A DNA stretch of 32,206 bases, from NCBI GenBank assembly GCA_030429835.1, contig JAUIGC010000019.1, positions 1 through 32,206 of the forward strand, in the 5' to 3' direction. The DNA comes from Bacteroidia bacterium (GTDB taxonomy: Bacteria > Bacteroidota > Bacteroidia > Flavobacteriales > Flavobacteriaceae). The notes beneath the pieces were generated by a model. That model saw only the letters and a list, made by a program, of their open reading frames with translations. It did no database searches and had not been told where the DNA came from. Position numbers and translations under genes: made by a program. This document shows, in pieces, positions 1-8,694 of the stretch. Each line of letters begins with the position of its first letter. Positions within the stretch are counted from its first letter, which is position 1.

Positions 1-1298
1 CTTCTTTTGATATGGCCGACCATTATGGATCTAGCGAAATTATTTCGGGTACGTTTAAAAATAGCTTGGATGACAAAAACCAGGTACAATTATTCACCAA
101 ATGGGTGCCCAAACCCGGTAAGATTACTCGGGAAGACGTTCGGGAAGCGGTAAACACCGCATTGGATAGAATGCAACAGTCTTCTATTGACCTGATGCAG
201 TTTCACGCGTGGTACTATCCGGATGCCAGTTGGTTGGACGGACTTTTTTATCTGAAGGAATTGCAGGAAGAAGGACTTATTAAACATATTGGTGTTACCA
301 ACTTTGATGCCGCCCATTTACGAATAGCCTTGGCCAGTGGCATCCCAATTGTGAGCAATCAAATTTGCCATTCCTTGATTGATCAACGGGCCATGGGTAA
401 AATGGCTGATGTTTGCAAAGAATACGGTGTAAAATTATTGGCCTTTGGTACCTTGGCCGGTGGGTTTTTAACCGATAAATGGTTAGGAAAACCAGAACCT
501 TCACAGGAAGCATTGACCACCTGGTCACAAATGAAATATAAGCGGTTCATTGATGCTGCAGGAGGTTGGCAACCCTATCAAAACGTATTGCAGACCGTAA
601 AGAACATTGCTGAAAAACACCATGCGTCTATCGCTAATATCGCCACAAGATACATCCTTGAGAATCCGGCCGTAGCTGCCGTAATCGTTGGAGCTAGACT
701 GGGTGAAAGCGAGCATATCCAGGACAACAGGAACATGTTGGACATCAACTTGGATTCCGCTGATTTAGACGCGATCAAAACGGCTCTGAAAGCCTTACAA
801 ATGATACCGGGCGACTGCGGGGACGAATATAGAAAACCGCCGTTTTTGACCGCATCCGGAGACCTCAGCGATCACTTGGAAACCATTCCAAGAGCTTTTA
901 CACCCATAAAAACAGGCAATCATCGCGAACAAATTTTTAGCGGAACCGAATGGGAGGAATACGCAGGGTATTGTCGGGCCGTAAAAATAGACAACCGAAT
1001 CCACGTGTCTGGCACAACGGCCACGCATGGCAGTAAAATGATCGGAGGTAACGACCCCGCCGCGCAGACGCATTTCATTATTGACAAGATAGAAGGCGTC
1101 ATTACCTCTTTTGGTGGTACCCTAGCGGATGTGGTACGAACCCGAATTTTTGTAAACCAACTAAAGGATTGGGAGTCCGTAGCATATGCCCATGGTGAAC
1201 GGTTCAACGGTATCAATCCGGCAAATACCTTGGTGGAGGCCAAATTGGTAGGCGATGGTTATTTGGTGGAGATTGAAGCGGAGGCGGTTCTATCCTAA
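1..1298 (+). CDS. aldo/keto reductase fused to a C-terminal RidA-like domain (5' end outside window)
   Basis: The frame is open back to base 3 and the family's N-terminal strand is missing, so the true start lies upstream of the window. Counting from the Met at base 12, the AKR catalytic tetrad is visible: Asp just before that Met (FDMADHYG), Tyr5, Lys30 (FTKW) and His65 (MQFHAW). The AKR barrel runs to about residue 270 and should reduce or oxidise a carbonyl with NADP(H). Residues about 300-428 form a complete RidA/YjgF-type domain (VSGTTATHG, then ADVVRTRIFV, then a C-terminal VEIEAEAVLS strand). At the place where active RidA imine deaminases carry the key Arg (PARSCVEV in E. coli), this protein reads PANTLVEA, so classical 2-aminoacrylate deamination is doubtful. 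The gene is convergent with the next one (33-nt gap). The substrate cannot be told from sequence. Confidence 0.85.
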   Translation, partial: SFDMADHYGSSEIISGTFKNSLDDKNQVQLFTKWVPKPGKITREDVREAVNTALDRMQQSSIDLMQFHAWYYPDASWLDGLFYLKELQEEGLIKHIGVTNFDAAHLRIALASGIPIVSNQICHSLIDQRAMGKMADVCKEYGVKLLAFGTLAGGFLTDKWLGKPEPSQEALTTWSQMKYKRFIDAAGGWQPYQNVLQTVKNIAEKHHASIANIATRYILENPAVAAVIVGARLGESEHIQDNRNMLDINLDSADLDAIKTALKALQMIPGDCGDEYRKPPFLTASGDLSDHLETIPRAFTPIKTGNHREQIFSGTEWEEYAGYCRAVKIDNRIHVSGTTATHGSKMIGGNDPAAQTHFIIDKIEGVITSFGGTLADVVRTRIFVNQLKDWESVAYAHGERFNGINPANTLVEAKLVGDGYLVEIEAEAVLS

Positions 1299-1331
1299 TT
1301 ATCTTTTTAAATCATATCAGGGTTTGTACAT

Positions 1332-4300
1332 CTACCACTTCAGATTTGATTTTTTGATCTCGCTTTCAAAAGATGGCCACTCCTTTTTCATAAAACGGTC
1401 TACCTCAGTTGAAAAATCTGAAATCAACATCTTCGCCTGTTTCAAAATCTCTTGATGCTGTTGTGATGGCACACGGGTCTGGGCCGCAGCAATATTCAAT
1501 ACTTCCCTAATTTTGGAATAGGGCGAGGTTTCAAAGGATTGCCATGCCCCTACTTGCCTTTCCGGTCTTGGGCTCTGCCCTTTTGCCCGCAAGTCTTTTA
1601 AGGCCTGCTTCATTGCATTGATTTTTCTCTCCAAGGATTTATTGACTTTATAAGAGGTACTATCAAGCTGCTTTGATAATTTCTCCACCTGCTTTATCTT
1701 TTCATCAATAGTTTTCAATTTTTCGGATAACATAGCCACTTCCGTATCAGCGGCTTTCCGATAGGCATATAGTTCACGATCCACTTCGGGATCTACATCA
1801 AATCTTGGATCAGGAATAACCTTTACTTTCGTAGTATCCGTTGAAGAACCATATTGCACTACGATGGAGTATTCACCATGCAACACCGGGATATCCCGAG
1901 AAAAATCATCCGACCATGAACCTGGTAAGGAACTCGATTTCTCATCCAACTTCCAAATCAAATAGTTAAGCCCTTCTTCTAAATCCTTGGTTTGTACCGA
2001 ATTGATTTTGTTGTTTTGAGCATCAAAAATATCGGCCTGTACGAGAGTGTCACTGAACATTTCGGATATAATAAATGGAATCTTTGTTTTTTGAAACACC
2101 TTGTTTTCTCCTTCAAAAGTGGTATGGAAACCGGTCCAAATATTCCCTGGGGGGTTTATAAACAAGCCTTTTACCTGAACGGCATCGTTCATGGGCAAGG
2201 CCGTAATACCCGATTTTATTCGGTTCCCAGCAATTTCCCGTAAGGACAACAAATCGTCTAACACCCAAATAGCCCGTCCAAAAGTTCCAACAATCAATGC
2301 CGACTCCGGTTCCTGAATCTTTAAATCCATGGTGGAAACGGAAGGAAATCCATTTTTAAACTGGGCCCAGGTTTGTCCTTCATCCACACTGACCCACAAT
2401 CCATTTTCAGTTCCCAGAAATACTAAATTGGGTTCTACAGGATCCTGGACAATACTTAATGCATAGCCTTTCACCGTATTGGCATTGACCATTCGCTGCC
2501 ATGTTTTTCCAAAATCGACCGTTTTAAAAAGATAGGGCTCGTAATCCCCTTTTCTGTAATTGTTCACGACCATCCAAGCAGTACCTACATCGTATCGGGA
2601 AGCTTCAATTTGGGCGATCCATCCTTCCTCAGGTAATTGCCCAACATTAGGCGTTAAGTTGACCCAGGTCTCGCCACCATCTTTGGTTAGTTGAACTTGA
2701 CCGTCGTCGGTTCCTACCCAAACCACTTCCTTGTTTTTCGGACTTGGGGCTATCGTTAAAATAGAGGAATATCGTTCGGCACCCGATACATCCAAGGTGA
2801 GTCCCCCATAGTCCTTTTTTTGATAGTCTGGATTGTTAGTTGTCAAATCCGGAGAAATAACTTGCCAAGTAGCTCCTTTGTCTTCAGTATAATGAACAAA
2901 TTGCGATCCATAATAAGCAGCATCAGAATTGAAGGGGTCCCTTGCAAAACCCGCATTCCAATTAAAGCGAAGAATCGTATTTAGGTCGGGTGCCGGGGGT
3001 TGAATACTCACATAATATCCCGTCAATTTATCGTATCGATACAAGTTTCCATTTTGTGAGGAACCATAGCCAAAACGCGAATTATCGAGGTCGGGTGAAA
3101 TGTCAAAACCATCGCCCCCCACCAAATATTGCCAATATAGGGTACGTATACCTCCGCGTTTCCATGTATATGCCGGTCCGGACCAGTTGCCATTGTCCTG
3201 CATACCTCCGTACACATTATATGGGCGATCATTATCGACACCCACATGATAAAATTGCGCCACGGGAATGGTCTCTGGAAAATACCAACTTTTCCCATGA
3301 TCGTAGGTAATACCAAGACCACCATCACCACCGATTATAAAATGTTTCGCATCCTTGGGATTCACCCAAAACGCATGAAAATCTGCATGAATTCCCTTAG
3401 TTTCATCAGCCGGTATCATTGGGATGGTATCAAAAGTTGCCGCCCCATTATAACTGACGGATAAAGGTTGGTAAATGTTATAGACTCGGTCTGCATCTTC
3501 CGAATCAACTGCCAAATCCTGAAAGTAAAACGGTCGGTTATTGGCAAACTTGGGATTATCATTGATCATTTTCCAACTGCTGCCACCATCATCGCTACGA
3601 TAGATGGCATTCTTTTTTGCCTCTATCTTGGCATACATTCTATTGGGCTCCGAAGGGGCAATTGCCAACCCGATACGTCCTAAATCACCTGAGGGCAACC
3701 CATTCTTTTCATCCAGTTTTTTCCAACTTTTTCCCGAATCGGTTGTTAGGTAAAGCCCCGAACCTTTTCCCCCAGAAGTGAAATAGTAGGGTGTACGTTC
3801 ATGTTCATACATGGCCACAAAAATTCGATTTGGATTTGTTGGGTCCATGACCATATCCGCAACTCCGGATTTTTCATTTGTAAATAGCATTTTCTCCCAA
3901 TGCTGTCCGCCATCAACGGTTTTGAAAAGTCCCCTATCTGCATTTGCTGTAAAAGGATCTCCCATGGCACCTACATAAACAACATTAGGATCATTGGGGT
4001 CGATAAGGATTCTATGGATGGTCTTTGTACTTTCGAGGCCCATGTGTTTCCAAGTAAGTCCGCCATCGGTACTTTTAAAAATACCCATACCAAGGCTCAT
4101 GGAATTTCTGGGATTTCCCTCGCCAGTTCCCACCCAGACCACATTAGGGTCACTTTGTTGAATGGCCAATGCACCAATATTCTGGGTAGGTTGGTCATCA
4201 AAAACAGGTTTCCAGGCAGAACCTCCATTTTCAGATTTCCATACCCCACCGGAGGCGGCCCCAACATAGATGATTTTGGGATTCTTGGTGACGACGTCAA

Positions 4301-4445
4301 TGGCCGTTATCCTTCCGCTCATATTCGCAGGACCTACATTGCGTATGTTTAGGTTTTTAAGGGTTGAGAAATCGATTTGTTGCGCACTTGCCAAGCTTAA
4401 ACAAAATAGGGCCAATAGGACCGTTGTAAATACGTTAACTTTCAT
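1332..4445 (-). CDS. large secreted Asp-box (BNR/VPS10-sortilin-like) beta-propeller protein
   Basis: This is an exported protein of about 1037 residues. I chose the ATG at 4445, which gives a clean signal peptide ending in LASAQ; the frame also extends to a TTG at 4469, but that only adds a polar stretch. I count about ten Asp-box motifs of the S-x-D-x-G-x-x-W type, for example STDGGLTW, TVDGGQHW, TTDSGKSW, SDDGGSSW, TEDKGATW, TKDGGETW, TVDFGKTW and SVDEGQTW. They fit one or two beta-propellers over about residues 40-720. After a further beta-rich part, the last 150 residues contain a charged helical, probably coiled-coil stretch. Relatives in Bacteroidota are often labelled glycosyl hydrolase or VPS10-domain protein, but I see no catalytic signature, and Asp-boxes are structural. 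A binding or scaffold role outside the cytoplasm is likely; the ligand is unknown. No type IX sorting tail is evident. Confidence 0.85.
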   Translation of the reverse strand: MKVNVFTTVLLALFCLSLASAQQIDFSTLKNLNIRNVGPANMSGRITAIDVVTKNPKIIYVGAASGGVWKSENGGSAWKPVFDDQPTQNIGALAIQQSDPNVVWVGTGEGNPRNSMSLGMGIFKSTDGGLTWKHMGLESTKTIHRILIDPNDPNVVYVGAMGDPFTANADRGLFKTVDGGQHWEKMLFTNEKSGVADMVMDPTNPNRIFVAMYEHERTPYYFTSGGKGSGLYLTTDSGKSWKKLDEKNGLPSGDLGRIGLAIAPSEPNRMYAKIEAKKNAIYRSDDGGSSWKMINDNPKFANNRPFYFQDLAVDSEDADRVYNIYQPLSVSYNGAATFDTIPMIPADETKGIHADFHAFWVNPKDAKHFIIGGDGGLGITYDHGKSWYFPETIPVAQFYHVGVDNDRPYNVYGGMQDNGNWSGPAYTWKRGGIRTLYWQYLVGGDGFDISPDLDNSRFGYGSSQNGNLYRYDKLTGYYVSIQPPAPDLNTILRFNWNAGFARDPFNSDAAYYGSQFVHYTEDKGATWQVISPDLTTNNPDYQKKDYGGLTLDVSGAERYSSILTIAPSPKNKEVVWVGTDDGQVQLTKDGGETWVNLTPNVGQLPEEGWIAQIEASRYDVGTAWMVVNNYRKGDYEPYLFKTVDFGKTWQRMVNANTVKGYALSIVQDPVEPNLVFLGTENGLWVSVDEGQTWAQFKNGFPSVSTMDLKIQEPESALIVGTFGRAIWVLDDLLSLREIAGNRIKSGITALPMNDAVQVKGLFINPPGNIWTGFHTTFEGENKVFQKTKIPFIISEMFSDTLVQADIFDAQNNKINSVQTKDLEEGLNYLIWKLDEKSSSLPGSWSDDFSRDIPVLHGEYSIVVQYGSSTDTTKVKVIPDPRFDVDPEVDRELYAYRKAADTEVAMLSEKLKTIDEKIKQVEKLSKQLDSTSYKVNKSLERKINAMKQALKDLRAKGQSPRPERQVGAWQSFETSPYSKIREVLNIAAAQTRVPSQQHQEILKQAKMLISDFSTEVDRFMKKEWPSFESEIKKSNLKW

Positions 4446-4466
4446 CCGATATGTTTTCGTTACCGT

Positions 4467-4474
4467 CAAAAATA
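4467..4474 (-). promoter_or_regulatory. candidate -7 element for the Asp-box protein gene
   Basis: Read on the minus strand this is TATTTTTG, an exact match to the Bacteroidota -7 consensus TAnnTTTG. It lies 21 bp upstream of the ATG at 4445, which would give a very short leader. No convincing -33 TTG is seen at the usual spacing. Confidence 0.35.
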
Positions 4475-4898
4475 ATATATCGTACAGAATAAAAATTGAT
4501 ATTGCAATTATTAGTCAAAGGGATGTCCTGATTAACGATTATTACTTTTCTACGGGACGGGATTCAACCTTCTGCGTATGCCTTATTTGATGAATAGTGC
4601 AACAACCAGCAGAGATCAACATCACTCATAAGAACAAACCATAGTCCCTTCCAAGGAATATATTTTACATTATTGTACGGTTAGAAAAATTATTATTGTC
4701 TCAATTTGAGACTTTAACATTTAAAAACCCTGTTTTATTTAAATTATTGACTATTTTTCCCAGTATAAATTGTCACTAATCACCTTTTATTATTAGTATA
4801 ATTAATATTCCTAAATACTTTAACAGTTACACGAAAGCGAATTGACCATATCGGAATTATAAAAAAACCGCCGTGGATAATTTGAGAGAACAAACAAA
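4475..4898. other. intergenic region between divergent genes, no gene seen
   Basis: These 424 bp separate the divergent Asp-box and esterase genes. The short frames here have no start context or recognisable protein. The only clear element is a 15-bp inverted repeat at 4698-4712. The last 200 bp are very AT-rich, as expected for the esterase promoter, but I found no exact TAnnTTTG box. Confidence 0.6.
4698..4712. promoter_or_regulatory. perfect inverted repeat, candidate operator
   Basis: GTCTCAA-T-TTGAGAC has two perfect 7-bp arms around one central base. It lies 187 bp upstream of the esterase start. No U-tract follows, so a DNA-binding site is more likely than a terminator. The AraC-type regulator at 7241 is a possible binder, although AraC sites are usually direct repeats. 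Confidence 0.35.
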
Positions 4899-6146
4899 AT
4901 GTATGAACCCAACAAAGAGAAAACTATGTTATTATCCTTTTTAAACATTACCAAGAAAGTTAGTCTTTGGCAAAAGACAGCTGCAATGCTATTACTAATG
5001 ACTCTAAATACAATGGCCCAGGAAGTGGGTCAAAGGGAACGTTTGGTTTCCCCTGAATTAAAGGATGATAATACCGTTGTCTTTAGTATAAGCGCTCCAA
5101 AAGCAGAAAACGTAACGCTTTCCGGGAATTGGATGCCTATGGTACCCGATGGAAATCAGGGAATGAAAAGACAGACCGTAGTACTTACCAAAGACGGGCA
5201 AGGTGTATGGTCTACCACTGTTGGGCCATTGGAGCCCGAGTTATACGGCTATTCCTTTTTAGTGGATGGTGTTACCACCTTAGACCCTTCTAATTTAAAG
5301 GTGGCAAGGGACGGGACTTTTAGAACGGAAAGTCTACTTTATGTCCCAGGTGACGCGTCGGACCTTTATTGGGCCAAAACAGGTCCTAAAGGAAGTGTGC
5401 ATCAAATTTGGTATGAATCCCCTACTTTGGATTTGACCCGTCGTATGTTCGTTTACACGCCACCGGGATATCATGAATCCAAGGAAGACTATCCGGTTTT
5501 ATATTTGCTACATGGTGGAGGCGGTGACGAAGAAGCATGGCCCACCCTTGGCGTGGCTCCAACCATCTTGGACAATCTTATCAATAGTGGCAAGGCCAAA
5601 CCCATGATTGTGGTTATGACCAATGGCAACCCTACCCAAGCGTCTGCACAAACCATATCTCCCAAACTACCCAAAGTAGAGCAATCCGCCAGGGGAATGG
5701 CCAACATGATGTTCGAAAAAAGTTTGGTCAACGATGTGATTCCCTATATTGAAAACAATTTTAGGGTAAAGGCCACCAAAGAAAATAGGGCCCTTACGGG
5801 TTTAAGCATGGGTGGTTTACAAACTATAAACACCTCCTTTGAAAACCCAAACCTTTTCGATTATATCGGTGTCATGAGCATGGGCTTTGCAGATTTGAGC
5901 CGATTCGGAATTGAGGTAGACCATTCAAAAAGAGCCCAACAGATTTTGGCGCTCAAAGAGGCAGACCCCGAGCTATATTGGATAGCCTGTGGAAAAGATG
6001 ATTTCCTATATGAAAGTGTGGTTACCATGCGCAATGAACTTGACAAGCAAGACTTCGATTATAAGTACCGTGAAAGCACCGGAGGACATACGTGGAGCAA
6101 TTGGAGGATCTACCTATCCGAATTTGCACCCATGTTATTTAAATAA
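4899..6146 (+). CDS. exported CE1-type esterase (Fes/XynZ-like) with N-terminal E-set domain
   Basis: The 415-residue protein starts with a signal-like hydrophobic stretch ending in MAQ. The ATG at 4899 is annotated; an in-frame ATG at 4926 would give a shorter, also plausible signal peptide. Residues about 45-140 look like the isoamylase-N/CBM48-type E-set module found before many feruloyl and enterochelin-type esterases (SAPKAENVTLSGNW, then YGYSFLVDG). The C-terminal part is an alpha/beta hydrolase: HGGGGDEEAW is the oxyanion region, Ser303 lies in GLSMGG, Asp367 or Asp368 in GKDDF is the likely acid, and His397 lies in GGHTW. It should hydrolyse an ester, perhaps acyl or feruloyl groups on plant or algal carbohydrate, in the periplasm or at the surface. 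The exact substrate is not visible. The downstream amidohydrolase follows after 21 nt, so the two are probably co-transcribed. Confidence 0.87.
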   Translation: MYEPNKEKTMLLSFLNITKKVSLWQKTAAMLLLMTLNTMAQEVGQRERLVSPELKDDNTVVFSISAPKAENVTLSGNWMPMVPDGNQGMKRQTVVLTKDGQGVWSTTVGPLEPELYGYSFLVDGVTTLDPSNLKVARDGTFRTESLLYVPGDASDLYWAKTGPKGSVHQIWYESPTLDLTRRMFVYTPPGYHESKEDYPVLYLLHGGGGDEEAWPTLGVAPTILDNLINSGKAKPMIVVMTNGNPTQASAQTISPKLPKVEQSARGMANMMFEKSLVNDVIPYIENNFRVKATKENRALTGLSMGGLQTINTSFENPNLFDYIGVMSMGFADLSRFGIEVDHSKRAQQILALKEADPELYWIACGKDDFLYESVVTMRNELDKQDFDYKYRESTGGHTWSNWRIYLSEFAPMLFK

Positions 6147-6167
6147 TTGAAAAATATATTATCAAAA

Positions 6168-7172
6168 ATGAAACACTTGACCAACACACTGAAAACCACC
6201 TTTTTCCTAGCCATTATCTTTGGAGTATTTGCGTTGGATGGTAACGCCCAAGAAACCAAAAAAAGGTTGCCCATAATAGATGTACACGTACATGCCATGA
6301 AGGTTAACCCAAACTTTTCTTCTGAAATGTGTCCTTGGTTCCTCAAGGATATGCCGGGAAGTGGACCCAATCAGAATCCGCCATCATTTATCAATACTGG
6401 ATGTGTCGCCCCTTTGAAACCGGCCAAGACCGATAAGGAAATGCAAGAGGCCATTCTTAGGGCCAATAAGGAATTGAACATCACTATGGTAGTAAGTGGA
6501 GATGCGGATATCATTCATAAATGGCATAGCGCTGCACCAGATCGAATTATTCCATCCTTCGGGATAAGCAACTCCGATCAAATGACCGTGGAGGCCTTTA
6601 GGGATTCCCTGTCCAATGGCTTTTACAAAGTCATGGGCGAGGTAGCTCCACAATATCAGGGAATGTCCCCAAGTGACATGTCCTTGGACGAATATTTTGG
6701 GGTTGCCGAAGAACTTGGTTTTCCCGTAGGAATTCATATGGGTACAGGCGGTAACGGAATGGCCAATATTACTTCGCCCAAGTATAGAGCCTCTCTTGGA
6801 CAACCTTTCTTATTGGAAGATATGTTGGCCCGCCACCCAAAACTAAAAATCTGGGTCATGCATGCCGGTTATCCCATGATAGACCAGATGATTGCACTTA
6901 TGGGAGCCAATGCCTATGTGTATGTTGACTTGGCCGGGTTTATTTGGAGTTATCCCCAAGAAGAAATCCACGCCTATCTGAAGCGATTGGTCCAAGCGGG
7001 CTTTGCCAAAAGAATTTTATATGGAACCGATTTAATGATGTGGCCCGGTCTATTGGAAACTTCAATTGGTGTTATTGAAAATGCAGATTACCTTTCTGAA
7101 GACCAGAAACGAGATATATTCTTTAATAATGCGGTCAGGTTTTTCAATTTGGACGCCTCCAAATTTGAGTAA
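6168..7172 (+). CDS. exported amidohydrolase family protein (Amidohydro_2 type)
   Basis: I chose the ATG at 6168; the frame also begins at a TTG directly after the upstream stop, but the ATG gives a clean signal peptide (about 28 residues, ending DGNAQ). The product is 334 residues. Metal-binding features of the amidohydrolase TIM barrel are present: HVH at residues 40-42, the histidines in GIHMGTGG and VMHAGYP, and the late Asp in YGTDLMMWP. Members of this subgroup hydrolyse or decarboxylate small cyclic or aromatic acids and lactones. Following an exported esterase, it may process the acid the esterase releases; that is inference. An AraC-type regulator lies convergent just downstream. Confidence 0.82.
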   Translation: MKHLTNTLKTTFFLAIIFGVFALDGNAQETKKRLPIIDVHVHAMKVNPNFSSEMCPWFLKDMPGSGPNQNPPSFINTGCVAPLKPAKTDKEMQEAILRANKELNITMVVSGDADIIHKWHSAAPDRIIPSFGISNSDQMTVEAFRDSLSNGFYKVMGEVAPQYQGMSPSDMSLDEYFGVAEELGFPVGIHMGTGGNGMANITSPKYRASLGQPFLLEDMLARHPKLKIWVMHAGYPMIDQMIALMGANAYVYVDLAGFIWSYPQEEIHAYLKRLVQAGFAKRILYGTDLMMWPGLLETSIGVIENADYLSEDQKRDIFFNNAVRFFNLDASKFE

Positions 7173-7223
7173 TGAAAGAACGTTTATTAACTAAAATTTC
7201 TAGAAAGGTTTGCCCAAAAATCA

Positions 7224-7251
7224 AAGGTTCGTTTCATTGTTTATGAACCTT
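7224..7251. terminator. probable terminator between convergent genes
   Basis: AAGGTTC and GAACCTT are perfect 7-bp arms with a 14-nt loop. The second arm overlaps the stop codon of the AraC gene. On the minus strand the stem is followed by a T-rich stretch, so it could end the AraC transcript, and perhaps also the esterase-amidohydrolase transcript from the other side. Confidence 0.45.
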
Positions 7252-8269
7252 GTTTGTTGCGAATAAAAGCCTTTTTATACTCAGAAGGTACTTTGCCAAA
7301 ACGCTCCTCGAAAATTTTGGTGAAATGACTTCTGCTGGAAAATCCAATGTGATAACAAATTTCAGATTGGTTCATATCCGTATTTTGAATAAGTTCTCGG
7401 GCAACTTCCAAACGAATGTTCGTTACGAATTGGTTCACGGTACGGCCATGGAGATACTTAACCCCAGTCTGCAACTTACTTTGTGAAACTCCGATCATAT
7501 TTGCCAATTCCTCAATGGAGGGCCTTCTGCTTATATTTTTCCTGATCAAATCTCCCAAATCCGTTATTCTGGATAACTCTGCCTTGCTCAATTTTGGCGA
7601 TAAATCATCTGTGTTTTTCTCCCGATCATGGGCCTCAATCTGAAATGCCAACATATTCATTAATGCCCCTTCGGCCAATAATCTCCCAACAACATCGGTT
7701 CTTTTATTATCTATTAAGGTCGTTGCCACTTCAGAAATCCTCCCACTTATTCCTCCGAAGAACCTAAAGGATTTATCCTTGTTTAGAAAAGGCGAAAAAA
7801 CACTTTTTAAATCGGATTGTAAGCTTGTACTATTATTATTACCTGAAATTTCCAATTTGCTGGGCTCCAAAATGACGTAACAACATTTGAAATCGATCCC
7901 CTTTGGTATAACAAACTCAGCACTTTCACCCTCCTCTCCAACCAAGATGAAATTTTGGCTTTGATGAATCTTATGATAAGTTTTCTCATTTGAATATTTG
8001 TGCAACTGATGCCCATTTACAACAATACCCAAGTAGAGTAACTTATTGGATGAAAAATTAAGATTGAATTTTAGATCTTGTTCAAAACGAATGCTATATG
8101 CCCAAGCCGTAACACCGGCAAAAGGTTTAAAAAGACTTATATGTCCCTTTCCCTTCTCATTGTCCAACTTTAAATTGGCAGCGCCAAAATCCTCTTCAAA
8201 TATTGCACGATAATGCTCTGCGAACTGTCGCAGCATATTTACAGGGTTACTTTCCTGAATATTGAGCAT
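7241..8269 (-). CDS. AraC-family transcriptional regulator
   Basis: This 342-residue protein has a C-terminal double helix-turn-helix of the AraC/XylS family. The first helix pair is around SIEELANMIGVSQSKLQ and the second around SEICYHIGFSSRSHFTKIF, ending in the typical F-G-x-x-P-S-E-Y motif. The N-terminal 220 residues do not look like a plain AraC cupin. They resemble the effector regions of PchR-like regulators in Bacteroidota, but I cannot name a ligand. The gene is convergent with the esterase-amidohydrolase pair, which it may regulate. The ATG at 8269 is the first in frame. No promoter box was found upstream. Confidence 0.88.
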   Translation of the reverse strand: MLNIQESNPVNMLRQFAEHYRAIFEEDFGAANLKLDNEKGKGHISLFKPFAGVTAWAYSIRFEQDLKFNLNFSSNKLLYLGIVVNGHQLHKYSNEKTYHKIHQSQNFILVGEEGESAEFVIPKGIDFKCCYVILEPSKLEISGNNNSTSLQSDLKSVFSPFLNKDKSFRFFGGISGRISEVATTLIDNKRTDVVGRLLAEGALMNMLAFQIEAHDREKNTDDLSPKLSKAELSRITDLGDLIRKNISRRPSIEELANMIGVSQSKLQTGVKYLHGRTVNQFVTNIRLEVARELIQNTDMNQSEICYHIGFSSRSHFTKIFEERFGKVPSEYKKAFIRNKQGS

Positions 8270-8694
8270 CGCATTCTATTTAAAAAATTACGCCGGTAAT
8301 CAAAATCTTCTAGAATTACTTAAAAATTAATAGCTTTAAACATACCATTTTTAGTACTCCGACAAACCGAAATAAATATAGGAATTTTCTGTTTAAAATG
8401 AGATTTACTATTTCGTTTTCAAACAAATTCCGTGTTCCATTTGGGCCAAAATCCTTTCATCAGGTGTTTAAATTATATCTCTAAATTCCAATATCTAGAT
8501 TTATCTATGAAAATTAGTTCGCAATAGCGAAGTCTAAGAGAAGAAAGTTGATTTTACTCAATTTTTAGTGTTTTGAGGGCCATTTCGATTAAATCTTGAC
8601 TCATTTCATTCAAAATTGAAGGTTTTTGTCCATTTATTTGGATTTTTAGATAAAAGGTGTAGGTTGTGAGTTAGTCATAATCCAAAACACTTTT
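8270..8694. other. intergenic region upstream of the sigma factor gene, no gene seen
   Basis: These 425 bp separate the AraC and sigma factor genes, which are transcribed divergently. No coding region is recognisable. A small hairpin, TTCGC-AATA-GCGAA, lies at 8518-8531. A candidate sigma promoter lies at 8637-8667. The length is more than a housekeeping promoter needs and could hold regulatory sites for the sigma operon. Confidence 0.5.
8637..8667 (+). promoter_or_regulatory. weak candidate promoter for the sigma-S21 operon
   Basis: TTTG at 8637-8640 (-33) and TAGGTTGT at 8660-8667 are separated by 19 nt. The latter is one base off TAnnTTTG. The spacing fits Bacteroidota promoters. The leader before the ATG at 8695 would be about 20 nt. 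Confidence 0.3.

Noticed and set aside
3023-3331. Overlapping ORFs of about 100 codons inside the Asp-box gene on both strands
   Set aside because: They are shadows of the long coding frame; their products show no domain or signal features.
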